Positions 1 through 6,003 of a stretch of 7,705 bases of DNA are shown one piece after another. The notes beneath the pieces were generated by a model. It had not been told where the DNA came from and searched no databases. It saw nothing but the letters and a program-made list of their open reading frames with translations. Position 1 is the stretch's first letter; the number at the start of each line of letters is the position of its first letter. The position numbers and the translations under genes are program-made. Source of the stretch: SAR324 cluster bacterium (GTDB lineage: Bacteria > SAR324 > NAC60-12); NCBI GenBank assembly GCA_022448705.1, contig JAKUUF010000070.1, positions 1-7,705 of the forward strand, read 5' to 3'.

Positions 1-154
1 TGACTGCTGAATTTTCGTTGAGCATTGACTACTTAAGAAGTTTAGAATCAGTCACAATATCTTTTATTACGAGAGATGCAAGTTTATCCCTTAGTTTGGG
101 TTCGTCAGTAATGATAAGTATTATCTAATCTTGACTCTTGCTTTTAAAAACAAC

Positions 155-184
155 TTGTAAACTTTCAAAAGTTTAGCTCATAAT
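155..184 (+). promoter_or_regulatory. candidate sigma70-type promoter for rpsB
   Basis: A -35-like TTGTAA (155-160, 4/6 matches to TTGACA) and a -10-like CATAAT (179-184, 5/6) are separated by 18 bp. Transcription would begin near 191, just upstream of the foldable leader and about 145 bases before the rpsB start. The surrounding DNA is A+T-rich, with a T/A tract at 142-150. This is the best-matching promoter in the first 334 bases, but its -35 box is weak and the call is inference. Confidence 0.4.
158..175. promoter_or_regulatory. 18-bp perfect palindrome in the rpsB promoter, candidate operator
   Basis: TAAACTTT (158-165), a 2-bp centre CA, then AAAGTTTA (168-175) form a perfect inverted repeat with 8-bp arms. 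It overlaps the end of the candidate -35 box and fills most of the spacer, where a dimeric repressor would block RNA polymerase. A 2-bp centre is too short for a stable RNA loop and no T-run follows, so a terminator is unlikely. Which protein would bind is unknown. The sequence is seen directly; the function is inferred from position. Confidence 0.4.
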
Positions 185-207
185 GAACGGTTAAATATTT
201 ATCTCAC

Positions 208-305
208 AAAGAAACCATGAACCTGATTGTCATGGGGTGTTGACTACAGCACGGTTTCTTTATTGTTCACCAAAATTCCTGTTCGTCCGTTTTCATCCCA
301 CGGAC
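208..305 (+). promoter_or_regulatory. foldable rpsB 5' leader, candidate autoregulatory element
   Basis: The untranslated region before rpsB can fold into several hairpins. AAAGAAACC (208-216) pairs perfectly with GGTTTCTTT (253-261), closing a region that holds CCATGA/TCATGG (215-220 with 230-235, sharing two bases with the outer stem) and GTGTT/AGCAC (237-241 with 248-252, one G-U pair). Together these resemble a three-way junction. A separate 6-bp perfect hairpin, GTCCGT/ACGGAC (285-290 with 300-305), ends 18 bases before the Shine-Dalgarno sequence. In E. coli the rpsB-tsf leader mediates feedback by S2, so a similar role is plausible. I see no primary-sequence match to that leader; the pairings were found by eye and no folding energy was calculated. 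Confidence 0.4.
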
Positions 306-323
306 ATACAACCAAGCCATTTC

Positions 324-329
324 AAGGAG
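324..329 (+). promoter_or_regulatory. Shine-Dalgarno sequence that fixes the rpsB start
   Basis: AAGGAG lies 5 bases before the ATG at 335. It is the strongest ribosome binding site among the identified genes here. It supports 335 as the rpsB start over the in-frame upstream ATG at 227, which would add 36 residues unlike any S2 N-terminus and would translate through the foldable leader. Confidence 0.8.
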
Positions 330-334
330 ATTTT

Positions 335-1576
335 ATGGCTGTCATATCAATGAAAACATTTCTGGAAGCCGGGGTCCATTTTGGGCATCAGACAAAACGC
401 TGGCATCCAAACATGGCACCTTACATCTATGGTATTAAAAATGGGGTGCACGTAATTGACCTGCGCCAGACCTTGTCAAAACTCAAAGAAGCATATGAGT
501 ATGTGAAAGCGTCTGCTGCAGAAGGAAGAGTGCCTCTGTTTGTCGGTACAAAAACCCAAATTCAGCGCATTGTTAAAGAAGAGGCTGAACGCTGCGGAAG
601 TCCTTACATCAATTTTCGCTGGCTCGGTGGACTGTTAACAAATTTTGGAACGGTCAAACAGTCAATTGCACGCATGAAAACTTTTGAAGAGATTGCCGGC
701 GAAGACGGAAGCTACGAAGGGGTGCTCAAAAAGGAAGCCCTGATGATGGAACGTAAGCGCATGAAACTGGAAAGATCTCTTGGGGGTGTACGTAATATGA
801 AAAGTGTTCCATCAATGCTTTTTATCACTGACTGCCATAAGGAGCAGCTTGCATTGAAGGAAGCCCTCAAGCTGCGAATACCTGTTATTGGAGTTGCTGA
901 CACAAACTGTGACCCCGCCGGCATTGATTATGTTATTCCCGGAAATGATGATTCTCCACGCGCGGTTGCTTTGTATGCAAATATTATTTCTACAGCAGTA
1001 ATGGAGGGGTTAGCTGTATATAAGCAACGCAGAATTGAACCACCTGCGGAAGCAAAGCCAGCTGCAAGAAAATCCAAACCTAAAGAAAAGAATTCTGTTC
1101 AGAAACAAACTGAAACTGAAGAGAAATCACAAAAAACTTTACAGAAAGTGAAGCCTGCCGTTAAAAAAACCAAAACTAAAGCAGAAGATACTGAAAAAAA
1201 AGAAATCGATACTGATATTAATTTAATAAAGGCTGATACAAAAGAGAAAGTAAGTGAGACAAAAGCTGCCGATGATACCAAGAAGGTTTCTAAGAAGACA
1301 GATACAAAAGAGAAAGTAACTAAGAAGGAAAAAGCTGAAACTGATACTAAAAAATCTACTAAGAATAAAGCTTCAGTTGCTTCAGAAAAGGTCTCTGTTG
1401 AAAAACCTGCAACTAAGCCGAAAACAAAAGCTCCAGCCAAAACTGCAGAAGCAAAATCTGCTAAATCAGCATCAAAAACACAGACAAAAAAAACTGCTGA
1501 AAAAACAGAAACCCAAACAGATAAAGCAAAGGTTTCTGAGGAAAAGAAAGCTAAAAAGACTGAAACTGAAAAGTGA
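335..1576 (+). CDS. rpsB: 30S ribosomal protein S2 with long Lys-rich C-terminal tail
   Basis: S2 binds late in small-subunit assembly, at the junction of the 30S head and body, and is needed to recruit S1 in bacteria that use it. The first ~235 of 413 residues are a complete S2 core: MKTFLEAGVHFGHQTKRW (6-23), the MAPYIYG segment (27-33), LFVGTKTQ (68-75), FRWLGGLLTN (94-103) and IPVIGVADTNCDP (182-194), ending at AVYKQRR. Typical S2 is about 230-260 residues. Here about 178 more residues follow (~235-413), almost entirely K, E, T, A, S, D and V, of low complexity and predicted disordered, with an internal repeat. The start at 335 is set by the S2 N-terminus and a good Shine-Dalgarno sequence. 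tsf follows, the common rpsB-tsf order. Core identity is certain; the role of the tail is unknown. Confidence 0.97.
   Translation: MAVISMKTFLEAGVHFGHQTKRWHPNMAPYIYGIKNGVHVIDLRQTLSKLKEAYEYVKASAAEGRVPLFVGTKTQIQRIVKEEAERCGSPYINFRWLGGLLTNFGTVKQSIARMKTFEEIAGEDGSYEGVLKKEALMMERKRMKLERSLGGVRNMKSVPSMLFITDCHKEQLALKEALKLRIPVIGVADTNCDPAGIDYVIPGNDDSPRAVALYANIISTAVMEGLAVYKQRRIEPPAEAKPAARKSKPKEKNSVQKQTETEEKSQKTLQKVKPAVKKTKTKAEDTEKKEIDTDINLIKADTKEKVSETKAADDTKKVSKKTDTKEKVTKKEKAETDTKKSTKNKASVASEKVSVEKPATKPKTKAPAKTAEAKSAKSASKTQTKKTAEKTETQTDKAKVSEEKKAKKTETEK
1235..1319 (+). repeat. 19-bp direct repeat in the S2 tail coding region
   Basis: GATACAAAAGAGAAAGTAA occurs exactly at 1235-1253 and 1301-1319, a period of 66 bp or 22 codons, so the frame is kept. 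Both copies encode DTKEKV (residues 301-306 and 323-328). The shorter CTAAGAAG also recurs nearby (1290-1297, 1320-1327). The pattern suggests that the tail grew by in-frame duplication, although biased Lys/Glu/Thr codons alone could give shorter matches. Confidence 0.75.
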
Positions 1577-1663
1577 TCTTTACACACAGGGAATCTTGCA
1601 TGAAAGATTACTATAGTCAGTAAAAAAGATTTTCTAATTAAACCAAGTAAAAGACAAAATAAG

Positions 1664-2518
1664 ATGACAACAATCACAGCATCAGCAGTAAAGGAGTTAA
1701 GAGAAATTACCGGGGTTGCAATGATGGATTGCAAAAAGGCCCTTGTTGAAACAAATGGAAATATGGAAGAAGCAAAAAACTTCTTGCGTAAAAAAGGACA
1801 GGCAAAGGCCTTAAAGAAATCTTCACGGGAAACTCGCGAAGGTGCCGTTGGTTTTTCTTCGAGTGAGGATGGGAAAACTGCCGGACTGGTTCAGGTTACG
1901 TGTGAAACTGATTTTGTTGCAAGAAATGAAAAATTTCAGGAGTTCATCAAAAAACTTGCAGATCAAGTTTCGGTGAATGGAGAAAATGATCTTCTGCAGC
2001 AGAATTTGATAAATGGAGAAGGTAATGTAGAAGGCATGTTGACTGATACAATTGCTGAGCTTGGTGAAAATATGCAGATTCTGAACAGCAGAAAATTTAA
2101 AATAAATCATGGTTTAATTGGAGGCTATATACACAGCAATGGCAAAATAGGAGTTGCAGTTCCAATGGAAACAGATCAGCCATGTGATGATGACCGTTTG
2201 AAATCTCTGGCTAAGGACATTGCAATGCATATTGCAGCATTTCAGGCTGAAGCAGTTAAGCCAGATCAGGTACCTGAGGAAGTGCTTGAAAAAGAAAAAG
2301 AAGTTTTTACTGCCCAGGCCAGGGAATCGGGGAAGCCTGAAAATATCATTGAAAAAATGATTGAGGGACGGTTAAAAAAATACGTCAAGGAAATATGTGT
2401 AGAAAGCCAGCCTTTTGTGAAAGACCCCCAGTTTTCAGTAAGCCAAATTGTAGAACAAACGGCAAAGGAACTTGGTGTAAAAATCAATTTTGACACATTT
2501 GAAAAATACCAGTTCTAA
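1664..2518 (+). CDS. tsf: translation elongation factor Ts
   Basis: EF-Ts is the cytoplasmic nucleotide exchange factor that releases GDP from EF-Tu. At 284 residues it is full length (E. coli has 283). The N-terminal UBA-like domain is seen in ELREITGVAMMDCKKAL (11-27) and the following AKNFLRKKG. The EF-Tu-contacting signature is VQVTCETDFVARNEKF (76-91), where the Asp-Phe pair (83-84) corresponds to the residues that disturb the Mg2+ site of EF-Tu. Later come GYIHSNGKIGVAV (154-166), DIAMHIAA (185-192) and SQPFVKDP (248-255). The start is the ATG matching the family N-terminus; there is no clear Shine-Dalgarno sequence before it (only AATAAG next to the ATG). The 87-bp gap to rpsB holds no recognisable promoter or terminator, so cotranscription with rpsB is likely. 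Confidence 0.97.
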   Translation: MTTITASAVKELREITGVAMMDCKKALVETNGNMEEAKNFLRKKGQAKALKKSSRETREGAVGFSSSEDGKTAGLVQVTCETDFVARNEKFQEFIKKLADQVSVNGENDLLQQNLINGEGNVEGMLTDTIAELGENMQILNSRKFKINHGLIGGYIHSNGKIGVAVPMETDQPCDDDRLKSLAKDIAMHIAAFQAEAVKPDQVPEEVLEKEKEVFTAQARESGKPENIIEKMIEGRLKKYVKEICVESQPFVKDPQFSVSQIVEQTAKELGVKINFDTFEKYQF

Positions 2519-2527
2519 ATTTTTTGC

Positions 2528-3238
2528 ATGACCCCAAAATACAAACGTATCCTGTTGAAATTGAGTGGTGAAACTCTTGGAGGAGAACAGGGCTCGGGGT
2601 TTGATTATGACACAATCCGATCACTTGCCGAAAGTGTGATTGCTGTGCACAATCTCAATGTGGAAGTTGGGATTGTAATCGGTGGCGGCAATATCTTTCG
2701 TGGTGCTAGGTCAACGGATGGTAATATTGGTCGGGTAGCAGGTGATCACATGGGTATGCTGGCCACAGTGATCAACAGCATCTGCCTTCAGGAAATGCTG
2801 GAACAGAGGGGCGTTTTAACTAGGGTCTTGTCTGCAATTGAACTGAACGCAATTGCTGAGCCGTATATTAAGCGCAGAGCAGATCGTCACCTTGAAAAAA
2901 AACGTGTTGTTATTTTCGCCGCAGGCACAGGAAATCCATACTTTACCACTGACACCGCAGCGGTTCTTCGTGCTTCAGAGGTTGGTGCGGAAATCGTAAT
3001 TAAGGCAACTAAAACCAATGGAGTCTACGATAAAGACCCTTTAACTCATTCTGATGCAGTTCGATACGTCAAATTAAATTATGATGAAGTTCTAAATAAA
3101 AACCTCCAGGTGATGGATGCAACCGCAATTGCCTTTTGCAGAGATAACAAGCTTCCCATTATGGTGCTCGATTACAGGGAATCAGAAACAATCCTCAAGG
3201 CAGTTTGTGGTGAATCAGTTGGAACATTGATTAAATAA
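2528..3238 (+). CDS. pyrH: uridylate kinase (UMP kinase)
   Basis: PyrH phosphorylates UMP to UDP with ATP, an early step toward UTP, CTP and UDP-sugars; bacterial enzymes are hexamers of the amino acid kinase fold, typically regulated by UTP and GTP. The 236 residues match the usual length of about 240. Visible motifs are KLSGE (11-15), the glycine-rich GGGNIFRG (52-59), DHMGMLATVIN (73-83), GTGNPYFTTDTAA (133-145), and the ATP-site segment KATKTNGVYDKDP (159-171), followed by VMDATAIAFCRDN (195-207). The gene begins 9 bp after the tsf stop, and those bases (a T-run) contain no Shine-Dalgarno sequence, so translation may depend on coupling to tsf. The order tsf-pyrH-frr is widely conserved in bacteria. 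Confidence 0.97.
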   Translation: MTPKYKRILLKLSGETLGGEQGSGFDYDTIRSLAESVIAVHNLNVEVGIVIGGGNIFRGARSTDGNIGRVAGDHMGMLATVINSICLQEMLEQRGVLTRVLSAIELNAIAEPYIKRRADRHLEKKRVVIFAAGTGNPYFTTDTAAVLRASEVGAEIVIKATKTNGVYDKDPLTHSDAVRYVKLNYDEVLNKNLQVMDATAIAFCRDNKLPIMVLDYRESETILKAVCGESVGTLIK

Positions 3239-3243
3239 GAGAA

Positions 3244-3813
3244 ATGTCACTGGAAAAAATACAGGAAGTCGAGGAAATAGTTGCCCTGATGATGGACAGC
3301 ACGATTGAAAGTCTGAAACGTGACCTCAGCACTATTCATGCAGGGCGTGTTTCACCTTCAATGCTGGATAATGTTAAGGTTGATTATTACGGAACCCCAA
3401 CACCCATAAATCAGGTGGCAAATATCTCCACTCCAGAACCCCAGCTGTTAGCGATAAGTCCATGGGAAAAAAAGATGATCAAGGAAATAGAACGCAGCTT
3501 ACAGGCTGCAAATCTAGGTTTCAGTATCTCTAATGATGGAAATATCATCCGTGCAGTTACTCCTCCTTTCACTGAAGAAAGACGTAAAGATTATGTGAAG
3601 CAGATTAAGAAAATTGGAGAAGATTCGAAAATTGCAGTGCGAAACGCGAGACGTGAAGGCAATGATCAGCTGAAGCAATTGGAAAAAGATAAACTCATTT
3701 CCCAGGACGAGGAAAAAACGGCACAGGAACAGGTTCAGAAAATTACCGATCAACATACAGGCATAGTGGATGAGTTAATTGCTGCAAAGGAAAAAGAACT
3801 TATGACATTGTAG
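3244..3813 (+). CDS. frr: ribosome recycling factor
   Basis: RRF works with EF-G to split the post-termination ribosome into subunits. The 189 residues match the usual ~185. Domain I helices are seen at about 1-30 and 105-185, with HAGRVSPSMLD (32-42) and the conserved TEERRKDYVKQIKKIGED (110-127) and AVRNARREGND (131-141), which includes the Arg at 133 equivalent to the essential Arg of the family. The small domain II spans about residues 31-104, with YYGTPTPINQVANIS (48-62) and SPWEKKMIKEIE (72-83). The start is 5 bp after the pyrH stop, with only a weak purine stretch GAGAA before it. mraY follows after 7 bp, so frr is clearly inside a transcription unit. Confidence 0.97.
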   Translation: MSLEKIQEVEEIVALMMDSTIESLKRDLSTIHAGRVSPSMLDNVKVDYYGTPTPINQVANISTPEPQLLAISPWEKKMIKEIERSLQAANLGFSISNDGNIIRAVTPPFTEERRKDYVKQIKKIGEDSKIAVRNARREGNDQLKQLEKDKLISQDEEKTAQEQVQKITDQHTGIVDELIAAKEKELMTL

Positions 3814-3820
3814 GAAATAA

Positions 3821-5077
3821 ATGCTGGCTGCACTTTTGCACTCAATTTGGCAATACCAGGTTTTTAAATCTGTCGTTTTTCGAGGTGGGATGGCATTTTT
3901 AACAGCATATTTCCTGATTGTGTGGCTGATGCCGTATGTCATTCGCGCTTTCCGCAAGAAGGGAATTACTTCTGATTTTATTACAGCTCCTGCCGATTTA
4001 AAACCATATACCGGAGCACCACCCATCATGGGCGGTGGAGTCTTGATTATAGGTATTTTTTTTGGTGCAATTCTCTGGTGCAATCTGAACCAATACGTTG
4101 TGGCTCTGATGTTGATAATGCTTTCTTTCGGTATTATCGGTGCAGTTGACGATGTTGCAAAAGTTCTTAACAAACGGCGCGTTGAGTCTGGACGCGAGGA
4201 GAGAAAATCGTATAGTGAAAAAGCAGATGGCATCAGTGGGAAGTGGAGACTGGCTGCTCAATTTGCTGTTTCTTTTATAATTGTTACTGGTTTATATTTG
4301 TATGTAGATATTGACGGCCACTTGGTAGTACCTCTTGTTCCCCTGAAAACAGCATATCCTTACCTGCCAAAGTATTTATTTATTCCATTGATGACGTTAA
4401 TCATTGTAGGAGGTGCAAACGCCGTTAACCTGACAGACGGTATGGATTCACTTGCAACAGTGCCCCTGATGACTTGTGCCATGTTTGTTGGAATTGTTGC
4501 GTATATAGGTGGAGACACAGATTTTGCTGCAAAACTGAAAATCCCCAGCCTCTCCCATGATATCAAGGAGCTGGCAGTATTGTCCGCATTAGTAATAAGT
4601 GCCGGAGTTGCTTTTCTTAAATACAATTCTCCCCCAGCATTAATTTATATGGGTGATCTAGGTGCATTGGCATTGGGAAGCATGGTTTCAGCTATGTTTA
4701 TTTTTGTAAAAGCAGAGCTTTTCTTACCAATTGTGGGAGGTATCTTTGTATTTTCTGTCCTCTCCTCTATCATCCAGCGCACATTCTTCAGATATATTTT
4801 GTGGAGCAAAGGACGTAAAAAGGCGGAAAGGTATCGCTTTTTTTTACGCTCGCCCTATCATCATCACCTACAGCGTTTGTGGACATATTCAGAAAAGGAG
4901 CAGGATGTTGTTTCTGTTTGGGTTATTTTGCTCAACAAACTGGGTATTAATCCTGTTCCTGAAGAAAACAAACTGCTGACCCCGCAGGAAGTAAACAGCC
5001 GGGTTATTTGGCATATGCATCTAAAATCTATATGGCTGTTTGTTCTTACTATGATCATATATTTTAAAGTACGGTGA
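3821..5077 (+). CDS. mraY: phospho-N-acetylmuramoyl-pentapeptide-transferase (MraY), long divergent form
   Basis: MraY is the integral membrane enzyme that transfers phospho-MurNAc-pentapeptide from UDP to undecaprenyl phosphate, giving lipid I. About ten hydrophobic segments are visible, at roughly residues 18-38, 71-88, 93-110, 145-162, 186-202, 214-230, 250-266, 282-298, 302-320 and 398-415. Catalytic-family motifs are present: the Asp pair D110-D111 with K114, NAVNLTDGMDSLA (200-212), N269 and D279 in PALIYMGDLGALALG, and the H347-H349 triad in SPYHHHLQ. At 418 residues it exceeds the usual ~320-360; the excess lies after the fourth membrane segment, before the His triad and in a ~69-residue C-terminus. 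Some positions differ from the common consensus: MGDTGS reads MGDLGA, TPTMGG reads PPIMGG, and the Glu usually seen in VIEALSV is Ser312. GlcNAc/MurNAc-type relatives such as WecA lack the HHH-plus-NLTDG combination in this form. TAGGA at 3811-3815 is a fair Shine-Dalgarno sequence. Two T8 runs (4056-4063, 4838-4845) do not break the frame. Confidence 0.92.
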   Translation: MLAALLHSIWQYQVFKSVVFRGGMAFLTAYFLIVWLMPYVIRAFRKKGITSDFITAPADLKPYTGAPPIMGGGVLIIGIFFGAILWCNLNQYVVALMLIMLSFGIIGAVDDVAKVLNKRRVESGREERKSYSEKADGISGKWRLAAQFAVSFIIVTGLYLYVDIDGHLVVPLVPLKTAYPYLPKYLFIPLMTLIIVGGANAVNLTDGMDSLATVPLMTCAMFVGIVAYIGGDTDFAAKLKIPSLSHDIKELAVLSALVISAGVAFLKYNSPPALIYMGDLGALALGSMVSAMFIFVKAELFLPIVGGIFVFSVLSSIIQRTFFRYILWSKGRKKAERYRFFLRSPYHHHLQRLWTYSEKEQDVVSVWVILLNKLGINPVPEENKLLTPQEVNSRVIWHMHLKSIWLFVLTMIIYFKVR

Positions 5078-5174
5078 GTCATGTTTGAATTCGAACCAAT
5101 TAATTTTTGATGATTATTTTTATTGAAGCAGCAATCAAGTTTGGAAATACGTCATGAATATTTTAAGTTAGGCT

Positions 5175-5909
5175 ATGAATTTTAATGGACAAACCGCACT
5201 TATTACTGGAGCGGGAAGGGGCATAGGCAAAACAATCGCTGTCAAATTAGCAGAATCCGGCCTAGATATTGCCATTGCTGATATGAACCCTGTCAGTGAT
5301 GATGTGCTTAGGGAGATTGAAGAATATGGCACGAAATGCCTTGCTTTTCAGCTGGATGTGACAGACGTTGAGTCAGTTGACTCAGTGGTTAAGAAAATTA
5401 TCGATGAAACTGGGGGCATTCACATTTTAGTGAATAATGCCGGCATCACACAGGACAACCTCTTTATGCGCATGAAACCAGAACAGTGGTCGCAAGTCAT
5501 TGACGTCAATCTGAACGGAGTATTTCATGTGACAAAAGCTGTAATCCGGACAATGGTTAAACAGCATTCAGGAAGAATTATAAACATTTCTTCTGTAGTT
5601 GGGTTTTCCGGGAATCCTGGTCAAGTCAATTATAGTTCTACCAAATCAGGACTGATTGGATTTACCAAATCTTTGTCCCGGGAGGTTGGAACACGTGGCA
5701 TTACTGTAAATGCTGTTGCTCCTGGATTTATCAATACCGCAATGACACAAGCTCTTAACGAAAGCCAGCAACAAGCAATTCTAAGTCAAATTCCTCTGGG
5801 TCGCATGGGGGAGGCGGAGGATATTGCCAATGCTGTTGCTTTTCTAGCCTCCGAAGAGGCTTCATACATTACCGGAACTGTTCTACATGTAAATGGAGGT
5901 ATGTACTGA
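5175..5909 (+). CDS. fabG: 3-oxoacyl-[acyl-carrier-protein] reductase
   Basis: FabG reduces 3-ketoacyl-ACP to 3-hydroxyacyl-ACP with NADPH in cytosolic type II fatty-acid synthesis. The 244 residues are exactly family-sized. The Rossmann nucleotide-binding motif TGAGRGIG (11-18) is followed by LDVTD (60-64) and NNAGIT (87-92). The short-chain dehydrogenase catalytic set is N112, S140, Y153 and K157 (YSSTK), each shifted +2 from the E. coli numbering. PGFINTAM (183-190) and the terminal VNGGMY are also typical. The start is the ATG that places the Rossmann motif normally; an in-frame ATG at 5154 is followed by a stop. The only purines before the start (TTAGG) are too close to be a good ribosome site. 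Position beside acpP and fabF supports FabG over other short-chain dehydrogenases. The 97-bp gap to mraY has no clear promoter, so partial readthrough is possible. Confidence 0.95.
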   Translation: MNFNGQTALITGAGRGIGKTIAVKLAESGLDIAIADMNPVSDDVLREIEEYGTKCLAFQLDVTDVESVDSVVKKIIDETGGIHILVNNAGITQDNLFMRMKPEQWSQVIDVNLNGVFHVTKAVIRTMVKQHSGRIINISSVVGFSGNPGQVNYSSTKSGLIGFTKSLSREVGTRGITVNAVAPGFINTAMTQALNESQQQAILSQIPLGRMGEAEDIANAVAFLASEEASYITGTVLHVNGGMY

Positions 5910-5937
5910 ACTTTATAACGAAGACATAAATAATTGA

Positions 5938-5967
5938 CATTTATTTGAATAAATGACATTTAAATGT
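5938..5967. promoter_or_regulatory. two abutting palindromes upstream of acpP, candidate operator
   Basis: CATTTATT-TG-AATAAATG (5938-5955) is a perfect inverted repeat with 8-bp arms and a 2-bp centre. It directly abuts ACATTTAAATGT (5956-5967), a perfect 12-bp palindrome. The pair also contains a direct repeat of TGACATTTA (5935-5943 and 5954-5962, period 19 bp, close to two helical turns). They overlap the -35 box of the candidate acpP promoter. Fatty-acid genes in many bacteria are controlled by dimeric regulators such as FapR, FabT or FadR, but I do not recognise this as any of their consensus sites. The symmetry is seen; the operator role is inference. Confidence 0.45.
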
Positions 5968-5981
5968 GGCTCTTTTATATT
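5953..5981 (+). promoter_or_regulatory. candidate sigma70-type promoter for acpP
   Basis: ATGACA (5953-5958, 5/6 matches to TTGACA) and TATATT (5976-5981, 5/6 to TATAAT) are separated by the ideal 17 bp. Transcription would start near 5988, giving a leader of only about 15 bases before the acpP ATG. A perfect TTGACA also lies at 5934-5939, but no -10 stands at a suitable distance from it. ACP is made in great abundance, which fits a dedicated promoter inside the cluster. Confidence 0.55.
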
Positions 5982-6003
5982 TTTAACCCTATAACCGAAA
6001 ATA

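Noticed and set aside
3..128. Open frame entering from the left edge as the end of an upstream gene
   Set aside because: Its 41 residues (stop at 126-128) match nothing I recognise; the Ser/Leu/Ile-rich composition is what A+T-rich non-coding DNA gives. Without upstream sequence it cannot be supported.
227..334. In-frame N-terminal extension of rpsB from the ATG at 227 (36 extra residues)
   Set aside because: The extension does not resemble S2, crosses the foldable leader, has no ribosome binding site, and a strong AAGGAG precedes the canonical start at 335.
1576..1608. ATCTTT...AAAGAT inverted repeat after rpsB as a terminator
   Set aside because: Only 6 A+T-rich bp with a 21-base loop and no following T-run; tsf follows closely.
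1377..1616. 79-codon K/L/Q-rich frame inside the rpsB tail, possible frameshift product
   Set aside because: Low-complexity shadow of the Lys-rich tail; no slippery site with a following structure was seen and no domain is recognisable.
1099..1734. 211-codon open frame on the minus strand opposite the S2 tail
   Set aside because: It is the complement of Lys/Glu/Thr codons, giving an artificial Phe/Val/Ser-rich protein, and it overlaps both rpsB and tsf.
3775..4261. Overlapping minus-strand frames across frr and mraY
   Set aside because: They lie opposite well-conserved genes, share no recognisable domains and lack plausible starts.
5123..5164. Promoter for fabG (TTGAAG near 5123 or TTGGAA at 5141 with TATTTT at 5159)
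   Set aside because: No pair gives acceptable spacing together with a reasonable -10 match.
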